DNA of 24,056 nt from JBCCHY01 sp039028495 (GCA_039028495.1 JBCCHY010000011.1:1-24056), one strand, 5' to 3'. Shown: positions 6,898 through 14,286, counted from the first letter of the stretch. Program-made: numbers and translations. The notes: generated from the sequence alone by a model not told the origin.

Positions 6898-7286
6898 TGA
6901 ATGACCTGGTCGACAAGATCTTTGATGTCAGCTTGCGCTCAGCAGAGGCTGATGTGGTGCGTATATTTGAGATAGGCTCACTAAGTGATCTGGTGCCCTA
7001 TGTCGAGGCCGAGAAGGTTAGGCAGAAATTCGTAGAGCAGGGCGCTGAAGTACGACAAATCTCCAATCAGGCTCCAGAAGACTGGACTGAAGTCGATGGT
7101 ATGCCAGACTTAGTTGACGTCTCAGTGATTGATAATGATGTCTTAGAGATCAGTACTGAAATATTAATTTTTGGCGACACGGTGGCCTTTTACAGGGCTG
7201 ACGGGTTCTATCATGAGTTTAGAGACGAACTGACAGCCAGCATGATTAAACAGATATTTGACGCACTAGAGGACAAATACGAATGA
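6897..7286 (+). CDS. stand-alone TrmB-sensor-like protein without HTH
   Basis: 129 acidic residues with no DNA-binding domain. The sequence parallels the effector domain of the neighbouring regulator in order: VVRIFEIGSLSDL versus YRVFEMAPLEGH, VRQKFVEQGAEVRQISNQ versus ARKMQQRTHDAGLTTYDLTN, VLEISTEILIFGDTVAFYRA versus VFEIEFETYIYDDVVGVLNY, and MIKQIFDALEDKY versus QQKQLFDLVWAMA. I infer common ancestry, though identity is low. It may bind the same effector, or form heterodimers with the regulator and modulate it. Overlaps the next gene by 4 nt (ATGA). The function is inference. Confidence 0.75.
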   Translation: MNDLVDKIFDVSLRSAEADVVRIFEIGSLSDLVPYVEAEKVRQKFVEQGAEVRQISNQAPEDWTEVDGMPDLVDVSVIDNDVLEISTEILIFGDTVAFYRADGFYHEFRDELTASMIKQIFDALEDKYE

Positions 7287-7837
7287 GTCGCCAGCAGTAC
7301 GTCGCTCGAGGGGTTAGCTTTACTCCAGCAGAAATAGATATTGGACAGAGGATGATGGAGGCACAAGATGCGCTTTGGTCTGGTCAAATAAGTCCTGGTA
7401 TAGAGCCAGGCCAGATCGGGCATATAAACAATGAGCTGATCGCAGAGTTTGGCTTACTCAGAAGGGTAGAGGGCGCAAGATCAACAAATAATATGTTCGC
7501 AACAATATTGGACCCTAAGTTTCCATACACGATGGGTATTAGTCGTGCTAGTGCTGAAGGAGATGAAGCAGCAGTCGTCATTGCCGAGAGAAAGGCGGAG
7601 AAGTCGCCTAGATTCATAGCGCATATATGGTTAAAAAGCTTTTACCCAATAGAGTTTAGAGAGGCAGAAGCAGTTACAAGCTGGCATACATCAGAGGAGG
7701 GGAGAAGCATAAAGCCGCGTGAGCTGTTCTATGCAGGTCGTTGTTTGGTGCATGTACTAATGCATCAGATGCTAATTCGCCTGCAGAGCTGTGAAGAACT
7801 GGCAGGTGTAGACCTTAGAGATGCCCTGTGTCGATAA
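7283..7837 (+). CDS. hypothetical protein, third gene of TrmB-linked operon
   Basis: 184 residues, not recognised. It contains a helix-rich start (FTPAEIDIGQRMMEAQDALW), a central strand region (AAVVIAERKAEKSPRFIAHIW) and a helical C-terminus (YAGRCLVHVLMHQMLIRLQSC). No signal peptide, membrane helix or clear active site. It is translationally coupled to the preceding gene by an ATGA overlap. It ends 39 nt before the next gene, which has its own promoter. Its constant companionship with the sensor-like protein would be the first clue to function. Confidence 0.75.
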   Translation: MSRQQYVARGVSFTPAEIDIGQRMMEAQDALWSGQISPGIEPGQIGHINNELIAEFGLLRRVEGARSTNNMFATILDPKFPYTMGISRASAEGDEAAVVIAERKAEKSPRFIAHIWLKSFYPIEFREAEAVTSWHTSEEGRSIKPRELFYAGRCLVHVLMHQMLIRLQSCEELAGVDLRDALCR

Positions 7838-7863
7838 GGATGGTGCTAGTAAAAAAGCTCATG

Positions 7864-7869
7864 TATAAT
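7864..7869 (+). promoter_or_regulatory. -10 element of the DUF916-like gene, leaderless
   Basis: TATAAT exactly 7 nt before the ATG at 7877, no Shine-Dalgarno sequence between, no clear -35 at 17 nt. Confidence 0.6.
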
Positions 7870-7876
7870 TTAGTGC

Positions 7877-9406
7877 ATGAAGTGGGGTAAATTACTGGTT
7901 CTTTTTATGGGGGTGGCAGTATTTATGCTGAGCTCCTCTGTAGCCCATGCTCAGGTTGAGGGTGTGTCGATAGATAAGCAGCTGATTACAGCTCAAGTAG
8001 CAGCTGGACAGACAGTAGAGCTTGAACTGCAAACTACCAACAACATAGAATTTCAGGCGGATAATAGACCGACGGTTAACTACTATGACTTTCGACCATC
8101 TGCCGATGAAACAGTTCAGAACGAAATCATCAAGGACGGTTCAGTAGACAATGGCATATCCGAGTGGACAGGTGGTGTCACAGCTCTGTTAAACCTAGGC
8201 AAGGACCAGGCGAACTTCATAGATTTTAGTGTCGAAGTCCCTGACGATACCGCTAATGGCACGTACACGGGTGTAGTAGCTGTTGAGTACAAAAATGCTG
8301 AAGCTGCAACCGACTTATCGTATACGGTAGTTGTTATAAATGTTGGCGAGGTGACACCCTCGTTTAAGGTCATCGAAGGGTCAGATACTTTTTTTGATCA
8401 GACGACAGGCGAAGTAGGCATAAATCTTGCCAACACGGGGGCTCATCATGTGCAGCCGCAAGTTCTTGTGTCGATAGGCAAAATAGACGCTGAGCAGCCG
8501 ACTCAGTCTCTAGAGCTTGTAAGCGCCCGCCCGGAAGGCCTATATCCAAGTACGAGTAGGATATATAGATCAACGGAACCAGTAAATGCTACGCTGCTGG
8601 AGCTACTGGATGATACATACAAGGTTGTATATGAGATAAAAACCACCTCATCTGCGGGTACTGTATCAGACAGCCAGGTTGATGATTTCCCGGGTGTGGA
8701 GCTAACAGCTGCAGAGACTGAAGCCCCACAGTCAACAGAAGCCGAACAGGTGGCTGAGACCCAAGTTAGCACACAGCAGCAAAGTACAACTGAAGAGGTG
8801 GTCTCCGAAGTTAAAGACGAGATAAATAGCAATAGGCTGTACTACGTAATCGCTGCAGCAGTTGCCGGTCTGTTGGCTTTGGTAGCCGCTACTCTGTTAT
8901 GGAGAAGACGTCGTAAAAGACGGAAAGCACAGGCGCCGTCTACACCAACAGCTCCTCCAAGCAGTAGCCAGCCAGCTACGACAGCTGCTACTAATGCTCC
9001 AATCATAAAAGCCCCGGAGACTCCACTCCAGACGATACCGCAACCAACATCTGACATTCCAGCCCCAGCCCAGAAAGTGCAGCAGAATGTTGAAGCTATG
9101 CCACCAGTACCAGCAGCCGGCAATATGATCATGCCGACACCGCCCGCACCCCAGGAAGCTGGTAGTGCTGATGTTTCTGCACCGGGTATCGCTAGAACAA
9201 TTGATAGCATAAAGCGTGCCTCTGACCCTCAGCCGCAGAAAACTGCTACAGGAGCGCCACCAATGCCACCACCACCTAGTGACAATACGAAACTCTATAT
9301 AAATGCGCAGGGGCAGGCTGAATTGAGGCCGGTCCAGCCACAACAACAGCCAGTTCAGCAACCTGAACAGAGTGGCGGGTTACCGCCTTCAGCTCCGGTT
9401 GTTTAA
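7877..9406 (+). CDS. DUF916-like membrane-anchored surface protein
   Basis: 509 residues in a type I layout. A signal peptide (basic MKWGK, hydrophobic core, AHA cleavage site near 26) is followed by an extracytoplasmic beta-rich region to about 275. That region resembles DUF916-type Ig-like domains of WxL-interacting proteins (GQTVELELQTTN, PDDTANGTYTGVVAVEY, NTGAHHVQPQVLVSI). Next come a Thr/Gln/Glu-rich linker, one membrane helix at about 322-345 and a stop-transfer RRRRKRRK. The cytoplasmic tail of about 150 residues is very rich in Pro, Ala and Gln and probably disordered. In WxL systems such proteins anchor surface proteins to peptidoglycan; in an episymbiont a role in host contact is possible but inferred. 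The 3' end overlaps the convergent rhomboid gene by 18 nt. Confidence 0.8.
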   Translation: MKWGKLLVLFMGVAVFMLSSSVAHAQVEGVSIDKQLITAQVAAGQTVELELQTTNNIEFQADNRPTVNYYDFRPSADETVQNEIIKDGSVDNGISEWTGGVTALLNLGKDQANFIDFSVEVPDDTANGTYTGVVAVEYKNAEAATDLSYTVVVINVGEVTPSFKVIEGSDTFFDQTTGEVGINLANTGAHHVQPQVLVSIGKIDAEQPTQSLELVSARPEGLYPSTSRIYRSTEPVNATLLELLDDTYKVVYEIKTTSSAGTVSDSQVDDFPGVELTAAETEAPQSTEAEQVAETQVSTQQQSTTEEVVSEVKDEINSNRLYYVIAAAVAGLLALVAATLLWRRRRKRRKAQAPSTPTAPPSSSQPATTAATNAPIIKAPETPLQTIPQPTSDIPAPAQKVQQNVEAMPPVPAAGNMIMPTPPAPQEAGSADVSAPGIARTIDSIKRASDPQPQKTATGAPPMPPPPSDNTKLYINAQGQAELRPVQPQQQPVQQPEQSGGLPPSAPVV

Positions 9407-10039
9407 GCTCAGCTTTAAGGGCAAGACTAAAATTGCCCCAGCAGCAAATCCTCCGGCGTGAGCCCAGAAGGCAACACCTGCAGATTCGCCAATACTCGTA
9501 AAACCAGATATGAGCTGGATAACAAACCAAAAACCAAGCATAAATAACGCGGGTAGGGTGGTGCGCCTGGCATAGAATCCGAGTGTCACGAGTGTATCTA
9601 TTTTGGCGTTAGGGTATAGCAGTATGTAGGCGCCCATTACACCCGCGATTGCCCCAGATGCCCCGACATGGAAAACAGTCGAATCTGGGTTAGCTAGTAT
9701 CTGAGCTGCGCTGGCTATGAGGCCTGATACTAAGTAGAGGCCTAAATATCTAAATCTACCAAGCTCGCTTTCTAGGTTGTCTCCAAATATGAACAGAAAC
9801 CACATATTACCTATGATGTGTAGCCATCCACCATGAAGGAACATGCTCGTAAGTAGGGTATGGAGCTCATCGCCGCGTGTGATTTCATCAGGAACGAGTG
9901 CGTAGCTGTCGTATGTATTTTCCAGCTGGCTGCTTAGAAGTATATTGACCAGCAAAAAAACCAAGATATTAGCTACTATGAGGGCGATCGTTAACCAAGG
10001 AAATTTTGGATTTGGGTTGTGGTCCTTGAGAGGTATCAT
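9389..10039 (-). CDS. rhomboid family intramembrane serine protease
   Basis: 216 residues, multi-spanning, cleaving membrane proteins within or near their transmembrane segments. Landmarks are the N-terminal helix (WLTIALIVANILVFLLV), H69...H74-x3-N78 (MFLHGGWLHIIGNMWFLFIFGD), the catalytic serine S128 in GASGAIAGVMGAY and the catalytic histidine H194 in WAHAGGFAAG. Length fits the minimal six-helix rhomboid core. TATAAT lies 7 nt before the ATG at 10039 with no Shine-Dalgarno sequence. It converges on the single-pass surface protein at 7877-9406, a plausible though unproven substrate. Confidence 0.93.
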   Translation of the reverse strand: MIPLKDHNPNPKFPWLTIALIVANILVFLLVNILLSSQLENTYDSYALVPDEITRGDELHTLLTSMFLHGGWLHIIGNMWFLFIFGDNLESELGRFRYLGLYLVSGLIASAAQILANPDSTVFHVGASGAIAGVMGAYILLYPNAKIDTLVTLGFYARRTTLPALFMLGFWFVIQLISGFTSIGESAGVAFWAHAGGFAAGAILVLPLKLSLNNRS

Positions 10040-10046
10040 AGTAGTG

Positions 10047-10052
10047 ATTATA
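10047..10052 (-). promoter_or_regulatory. -10 element of the rhomboid gene, leaderless
   Basis: TATAAT on the minus strand, 7 nt upstream of the ATG. TTGCAA lies 9 nt further upstream, too close for a standard -35; the same TTGCAA-9-TATAMT spacing occurs before murG. Confidence 0.6.
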
Positions 10053-10104
10053 CGGGATATTTTGCAACCTAGGCTTGATCGATAAATACGTTACCTATAG
10101 TCTT

Positions 10105-10719
10105 ATGAATGTGATAAATAAAGTAATCAGACGGAAAAAACAGCTTAGAGTCTTTGCGTTTATAGATAACCAGAATTTGAACCAGGGTGTTCGTAAGACC
10201 GGCTGGAACATGGATTGGCGTAAGCTTCGTGCATTTTTAACCAAAGAACACGGCGTCAGTGAAGCGTTCATGTTCATTGGCTATGTTGCCGAAAACGAAG
10301 ACCTGTACAAACAAATGTACGATGCTGGGTTTAATGTCATACTAAAACCAACGGTTGGGATGTTTGAGTCAAAAGATAAAAAAGAGATTGAGACCAAGGG
10401 GAATGTCGATACTGATTTGGTGCTTGAGTGCATGAAGCAGTGGAAGAACTATGACCGAGCGATCATTATCTCAGGCGACGGCGACTACTATGGCCTAATA
10501 GAGCATCTGAAGAAGAGCGGTAAACTAGGGGCGATCATGGTTCCAAACTGGAAGTACTCTAGTCTGCTAAAGGAATTTGAGAAACACGTTATCAGGCTGG
10601 ACCAGCTTAAGCAGGAGCTGGCCTATCATAAATCACCTAAAAAGAGCAGGCGTAAACCTGCAAAGCAAAAAGCTGGTGGCAAAGATAAGAAGCAGTCTTC
10701 ACAGAGAACCAAACGTTAA
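10105..10719 (+). CDS. NYN-domain (LabA/DUF88-like) putative ribonuclease
   Basis: About 204 residues. The NYN/PIN-like fold is shown by the strand-end acidic residues: FAFIDNQNL near the start, KGNVDTDL in the middle and IIISGDGDYYGLIEHLKKSG later. This is the expected three-acid arrangement of a Mg2+-dependent nuclease, probably acting on RNA. The last 40 residues are a Lys/Arg-rich tail suited to nucleic-acid binding. Start uncertain: the frame extends to a TTG at 10075, ATG at 10105 is 3 nt after TATAGT (10096-10101), and a GTG at 10111 follows. The divergent rhomboid gene starts 65 nt away. No terminator is seen before the next gene, which has a separate promoter. Confidence 0.88.
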   Translation: MNVINKVIRRKKQLRVFAFIDNQNLNQGVRKTGWNMDWRKLRAFLTKEHGVSEAFMFIGYVAENEDLYKQMYDAGFNVILKPTVGMFESKDKKEIETKGNVDTDLVLECMKQWKNYDRAIIISGDGDYYGLIEHLKKSGKLGAIMVPNWKYSSLLKEFEKHVIRLDQLKQELAYHKSPKKSRRKPAKQKAGGKDKKQSSQRTKR

Positions 10720-10786
10720 AGACTCCAATCGCCTATCTGTTTGACGCTAGTTTCGCAGGTTGGGGTTTAAAGCTGTATTAAATACT

Positions 10787-10816
10787 TTGAACGTCAGGGT
10801 CACTATAGTCTAGTAT
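10787..10816 (+). promoter_or_regulatory. promoter of the helicase-yaaA pair
   Basis: TTGAAC (10787-10792), 18-nt spacer, TAGTAT (10811-10816), then 7 nt to the ATG at 10824. No Shine-Dalgarno sequence. An alternative TATAGT overlaps upstream. Confidence 0.6.
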
Positions 10817-10823
10817 TAACGGT

Positions 10824-12332
10824 ATGACACAAGATGAGGCTCTCGCAGTTTTGGAGTCAGCGCCGTTATGCTTGCTAACAGGTGCTGCTGGTACAGGTAA
10901 GACATATTTGCTTAATAAATTCATTCAGAGGGCCAAGCGAAAGGGTAATAGGCTGGCTGTTACAGCAACCACCGGACTGGCTGCGACACATTTGAACGGT
11001 TCGACTATTCACTCTTGGTCAGGGATAGGTATCCACGATGAGATAACTCCTGATCGCCTGAACAGGTTACCAAAGTCGAGAGTCGATATCATTAGTAAAG
11101 CAGACGTCCTCATTATTGACGAGATAAGTATGCTGCATGACTTTCGTCTGGATATGGTGGATGAAATTTGCCGCGCCGCCCGTGAGTCCGAAAAACCGTT
11201 TGGTGGACTACGCGTTATATTGTGTGGCGACTTCTACCAGCTACCTCCGATTAATAGGAGTGATAGTCGTCAGGGTGGATTCATCACTGGTTCTACTGTT
11301 TGGCAGGAAGAGGAGTTCGCAGTGTGCTACTTGAGTGAGCAGAAGAGGCAGACCGATGATAGTCAGTTTGTCGATATCCTAAACGGTATTCGCGCTGGTA
11401 GATTAGAGCGTAGCAAGCTCGATGCATTAGTGGCACGTAGAGAGGCGGTTATTGATCCATGGTCTCAGCACACTAAACTAATGACAACAAACATGGACGT
11501 AGACACGATCAACAGGCGGCAGCTGGATACATTAGATTCAGAAGAAAAAGTTTTCGAAGCCATCATGACAGGGAGTAAGCGCTATAAGGAGCAGCTGCTG
11601 AAATCTTGTCTAGCGGGGGAGACATTAGGGCTAAAGGCTGGGGCTCATGTGATGTTTATCAGAAATGCACAGGATAAATCCTATGCAAACGGCTCACTTG
11701 GCGAAGTGGTTGGGTTTGATGAAGCGACAGGATACCCCACTGTCAGATTGCGGTCCAATGATAGATATGTGACCGCTAAGCCTGAGACGTGGGAGCTAAA
11801 TGACGGAGACAAAACAAGAGCTAGCTTGACTCAAGTACCGCTTCGCCTTGCCTGGGCAATAACAGTTCACAAGAGTCAAGGTATGACCCTTGATGGGGCA
11901 GAGGTAGATCTATCACGCGCATTTGTAGAAGGTATGGGCTATGTGGCTTTGTCGAGAGTTAAGTCACTTGAAAATCTTTACTTAGGGGGGCTCAATAACA
12001 TGGCGCTACGGGTCAGTGATGAGGCTCGTTCTATTGATAGCTCTTTACAAGAGAGGAGTCAGCATACGGCCAGCCGCTATAAAAAGGAGATCGAAAGCTG
12101 GAAAGAGGAAATAGACGAGCCATATGTGGCCCCGACAAAATCTAGCACATGGAATGAGCGGCTAGAAAAGATGAGACAAAAGCACCCGAACGCCTATAAA
12201 CCATGGAAACAGGATCAGGATGATTTACTTTTAGAGCTTCATGGCCAGGACCAGACAATAGAAGAAATATCTTCTCAGCTAGGGAGACATATCGGGTCAA
12301 TAAAAGCGAGGCTAGAAAAACATGGGCTCTAG
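10824..12332 (+). CDS. Pif1/RecD-like superfamily 1 DNA helicase with C-terminal HTH-like segment
   Basis: 502 residues. Walker A G20-A-A-G-T-G-K-T27, motif Ia (TATTGLAATHLNG), Walker B D99-E100 (VLIIDEISML), motif III (VILCGDFYQLPPI) and the late motifs VHKSQGMTLDGAEVDL and YVALSRVKS place it in the Pif1-like group of 5'-3' helicases. These act on replication forks and structured DNA. The C-terminal region from about 450 (WKQDQDDLLLELHGQDQTIEEISSQL... ending IGSIKARLEKHG) looks like a SANT/HTH-type DNA-binding unit. It is followed by yaaA with a 1-nt gap, so the two form an operon. Confident on family; the exact Pif1-versus-RecD assignment is less sure. Confidence 0.93.
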   Translation: MTQDEALAVLESAPLCLLTGAAGTGKTYLLNKFIQRAKRKGNRLAVTATTGLAATHLNGSTIHSWSGIGIHDEITPDRLNRLPKSRVDIISKADVLIIDEISMLHDFRLDMVDEICRAARESEKPFGGLRVILCGDFYQLPPINRSDSRQGGFITGSTVWQEEEFAVCYLSEQKRQTDDSQFVDILNGIRAGRLERSKLDALVARREAVIDPWSQHTKLMTTNMDVDTINRRQLDTLDSEEKVFEAIMTGSKRYKEQLLKSCLAGETLGLKAGAHVMFIRNAQDKSYANGSLGEVVGFDEATGYPTVRLRSNDRYVTAKPETWELNDGDKTRASLTQVPLRLAWAITVHKSQGMTLDGAEVDLSRAFVEGMGYVALSRVKSLENLYLGGLNNMALRVSDEARSIDSSLQERSQHTASRYKKEIESWKEEIDEPYVAPTKSSTWNERLEKMRQKHPNAYKPWKQDQDDLLLELHGQDQTIEEISSQLGRHIGSIKARLEKHGL

Positions 12333-12333
12333 A

Positions 12334-13113
12334 ATGATTATTCTGCTTGCACCTAGTAAAACAATGGACTTCGATACACCGGTACCCAGCTCATTTGTCT
12401 CGCAAAAACCGTTGTTCGAACGAGAAGCTAGAGTACTAGTCAATGCGTCGCTGGGCCTTGGGGATAGTTTTGACAATGTCTTTTCAATAAGCGACAAGTT
12501 GGGGGCAAAAACACGGCTAGAGCTTGAGGAGTGGGGTAGTGGAGCCAAGAAACCAGCGCTATGGGCCTATATAGGCGATGTGTATGCTGGTCTAGGTATC
12601 AGCTCAGTGCTTGAGGCATCATATGGATACGTGCATGACACAATTAGGGTTATCAGTGGTTTGTACGGGTACGTACGCCCAGGTGATCTAATAGAACGCT
12701 ATCGCCTAGAAATGAAAACTAGGCTTTCGGGCGAATGGGGGAGTAGTCTATACGACTTTTGGGGCAGCAAGATAGCGGATGAAATTGTCAAAGACATTGG
12801 TCCTAGCGGTACGATAATCAACGCTACCAGCCAGGAATATATGCGATCAATAAAGAAGTTCTTGCCTCCTGGGATAACAGTGATAACACCGAAGTTTCTT
12901 CAAGAATATGAAGATGGCACACGTAAGGATGTAACGGTTTATACGAAAATTTCTAGGGGACTGCTCGCGAGGTATCTTGCCATGCATAGAATCAGAACAC
13001 CGGATGCATTAACAGGGTTTGACCTACAGGGCTATAGTCACGAGTTAGAAGATGATGATTTTGATCTTGTATATACAAGAGACTTTACTCCATTTACTTT
13101 AGACCAAGACTAA
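12334..13113 (+). CDS. yaaA: YaaA/DUF328 (UPF0246) family protein, peroxide stress resistance
   Basis: 259 residues, the usual family length. The start MIILLAPSKTMD matches the family's MLILxSPAKTLD, which favours the ATG at 12334, one base after the helicase stop, over the in-frame ATG at 12322. Other landmarks are YIGDVYAGL, ISGLYGYVRPGDLIERYRLEM and INATSQEYMRSIKK. In E. coli YaaA lowers free iron damage under H2O2 and binds DNA; the same role here is assumed by homology. Pairing with a DNA helicase suggests a DNA-maintenance setting. The 3' end overlaps the convergent small gene by 20 nt. Confidence 0.92.
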   Translation: MIILLAPSKTMDFDTPVPSSFVSQKPLFEREARVLVNASLGLGDSFDNVFSISDKLGAKTRLELEEWGSGAKKPALWAYIGDVYAGLGISSVLEASYGYVHDTIRVISGLYGYVRPGDLIERYRLEMKTRLSGEWGSSLYDFWGSKIADEIVKDIGPSGTIINATSQEYMRSIKKFLPPGITVITPKFLQEYEDGTRKDVTVYTKISRGLLARYLAMHRIRTPDALTGFDLQGYSHELEDDDFDLVYTRDFTPFTLDQD

Positions 13114-13444
13114 CAATAGCTCCAAGGCTCCGAAGTTTAGCGCTAAGGCTGTTTGGTGTTTTAGGGACTGGGTTTAGAGGACGATGAACTACATCTAGAT
13201 CTGCAAAGCGCTCTGCACTTGTTTGGTCATAGACATCTGGGAAGTTATCAGAAGTTACAAATATGCCCTGGGTATTATCCCACTCTATTTTTTCTGGGTC
13301 TTCGTTCAATGCACGAACAAATCTAAACAGCTCTGTTTCAGGGTTATCGTGCAGGAATGCGAGTGCCATAGTAACCCTTGAGCAACACTTAGCTTCAGGA
13401 CGTATATTACTTTTAACTATATTGGTTTCGTGTTCTGACCGCAT
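13094..13444 (-). CDS. small hypothetical protein
   Basis: 116 residues, not recognised. The centre contains CCSRVTMALAFLHDNPETELF and VTSDNFPDVYDQTSAERFADL. AGGAG 5 nt before the ATG at 13444 gives a well-supported start. Its 5' end overlaps the 3' end of a still smaller minus-strand ORF by 32 nt, suggesting a two-gene transcript. The 3' end overlaps yaaA by 20 nt. No membrane segment. Confidence 0.65.
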   Translation of the reverse strand: MRSEHETNIVKSNIRPEAKCCSRVTMALAFLHDNPETELFRFVRALNEDPEKIEWDNTQGIFVTSDNFPDVYDQTSAERFADLDVVHRPLNPVPKTPNSLSAKLRSLGAIVSLGLK

Positions 13445-13541
13445 TAACGCTCCTACTGAGGAGCGCTGTAATTAGTTTGCCAGGTGGATTCGCTACTAGC
13501 TCCGTATGTGACAAGCGACCAATATAGATCACATACATCAT
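13413..13541 (-). CDS. small hypothetical protein (42 aa)
   Basis: Starts at a double ATG (MMYVIYIGRLSHTELV) and ends in NAVRTRNQYS. The frame is open further upstream to a TTG at 13595, but the promoter at 13567-13595 makes the ATG at 13541 the likelier start. No strong Shine-Dalgarno sequence. Overlaps the next gene by 32 nt. Reality rests on the promoter and the overlapping arrangement, so confidence is moderate to low. Confidence 0.4.
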   Translation of the reverse strand: MMYVIYIGRLSHTELVANPPGKLITALLSRSVNAVRTRNQYS

Positions 13542-13566
13542 AGCTTCAGGCTCTTTCAGTGTGTTT

Positions 13567-13595
13567 ATACTAACACTTTTATAATAAAAAAGCAA
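13567..13595 (-). promoter_or_regulatory. putative promoter of the two small minus-strand genes
   Basis: TTGCTT (13595-13590), 17-nt spacer and TAGTAT (13572-13567) on the minus strand, about 25 nt before the ATG at 13541. Divergent from the mraZ promoter. Confidence 0.5.
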
Positions 13596-13722
13596 GCTTA
13601 TGGTTACTAAACAGAGGTAGATTTTTAATGAAACTGTAAATTTCTAGTGGTCCTGTGCACTAGTTAGTGTGCGTAGCTGTGGAAAACATGTGGTCAAGAG
13701 ACATAAGTTGTTTGCAATTGTC

Positions 13723-13752
13723 TTGCATGTGGGTAGCAGTGGGTAGTATAGT
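13723..13752 (+). promoter_or_regulatory. promoter of mraZ / dcw cluster
   Basis: TTGCAT (13723-13728), 18-nt spacer, TATAGT (13747-13752). Transcription from about 13759 gives a leader of some 75 nt. Two MraZ-type TGGG boxes fall in the spacer and two just after the start site. Confidence 0.7.
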
Positions 13753-13774
13753 ACTGTTAGTGGGTAAATGTGGG
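13730..13774 (+). promoter_or_regulatory. four MraZ boxes (operator of the dcw cluster)
   Basis: TGGG at 13730, 13740, 13761 and 13771. The spacings are 10, 21 and 10 nt, the helical-turn repetition known for MraZ operators upstream of mraZ. Bracketing of the -10 by two pairs fits autorepression by the ring-shaped MraZ oligomer. Confidence 0.85.
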
Positions 13775-13832
13775 TAACCACATAGAAAAACAAAAACCAC
13801 TAAAAACAAAACAAGGAGATAAGGAGTAATTC

Positions 13833-14198
13833 TTGCCAGCCAGCGTAGATTATTTCGAGAGAAAGCTAGACGACAAACGCCGTCTGACTATCCCTGCGAA
13901 TGTGCGCGCTGAATTTGCTGATGGCTACGTTGTAACCGTTGGCTTTGGGGAGTATCTACACTTATATCCTGCCTCAGTATGGGAAACAGAGGTCGAGCCG
14001 GCTCTACAAGGAAGCATTCTTGACGAGTCTATAGCTGATCTCAACGTAAAATTCCGTCAGGGCAAATCGGAGGGGTCTCTGGACCAAAAACAGGGACGAA
14101 TCGTACTCGAGCAGCACCAAATAGAGCATGCAGGTATAACCGGTCATGTTAAGGCTGTTAGGGCAGGTAAGTATTGGCGCATATTAGCTGATCAATAA
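13833..14198 (+). CDS. mraZ: transcriptional regulator MraZ
   Basis: 121 residues with two SpoVT-AbrB-like repeats: YFERKLDDKRRLTIPANVRAEF near the start, and LDQKQGRIVLEQHQIEHAGI later. MraZ forms rings and represses its own cluster by binding TGGG repeats. The start is a TTG at 13833: AAGGAG (13821-13826) lies 6 nt before it, and a second AAGGAG sits at 13813-13818. It is shorter than the usual 140-150 residues, and the first repeat reads DKRR rather than the common DxKGR. The doubled Shine-Dalgarno with a TTG start is unusual. Followed by a 186-nt gap before rsmH. Confidence 0.93.
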   Translation: MPASVDYFERKLDDKRRLTIPANVRAEFADGYVVTVGFGEYLHLYPASVWETEVEPALQGSILDESIADLNVKFRQGKSEGSLDQKQGRIVLEQHQIEHAGITGHVKAVRAGKYWRILADQ

Positions 14199-14273
14199 AC
14201 CTCCAGCACATTAAAAAGATGGACATAACTTTCGAATTCACGATTCGAGGTTAGCGAATTGGTAGTCAGCCGG

Positions 14274-14286
14274 TGGGTTATTAGGG
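14274..14286 (+). promoter_or_regulatory. possible degenerate MraZ box pair upstream of rsmH
   Basis: GTGGGTTATTAGGGTAACC resembles the last box pair before mraZ, which ends TGTGGGTAACC. TGGG at 14274 and AGGG at 14283 are 9 nt apart rather than 10. It also contains GGTTA/TAACC arms. It lies about 90 nt upstream of the rsmH -10. Confidence 0.3.

Noticed and set aside
8842..9361. Long open frames antisense to the DUF916-like gene
   Set aside because: They mirror the repetitive Pro/Ala/Gln codons of the tail; Cys/Trp/Ser-rich products look non-biological and no start signals are present.
13688..13777. 29-codon ORF upstream of mraZ
   Set aside because: It runs through the mraZ promoter and the TGGG boxes, has no ribosome-binding site, and its composition simply reflects the repeats.
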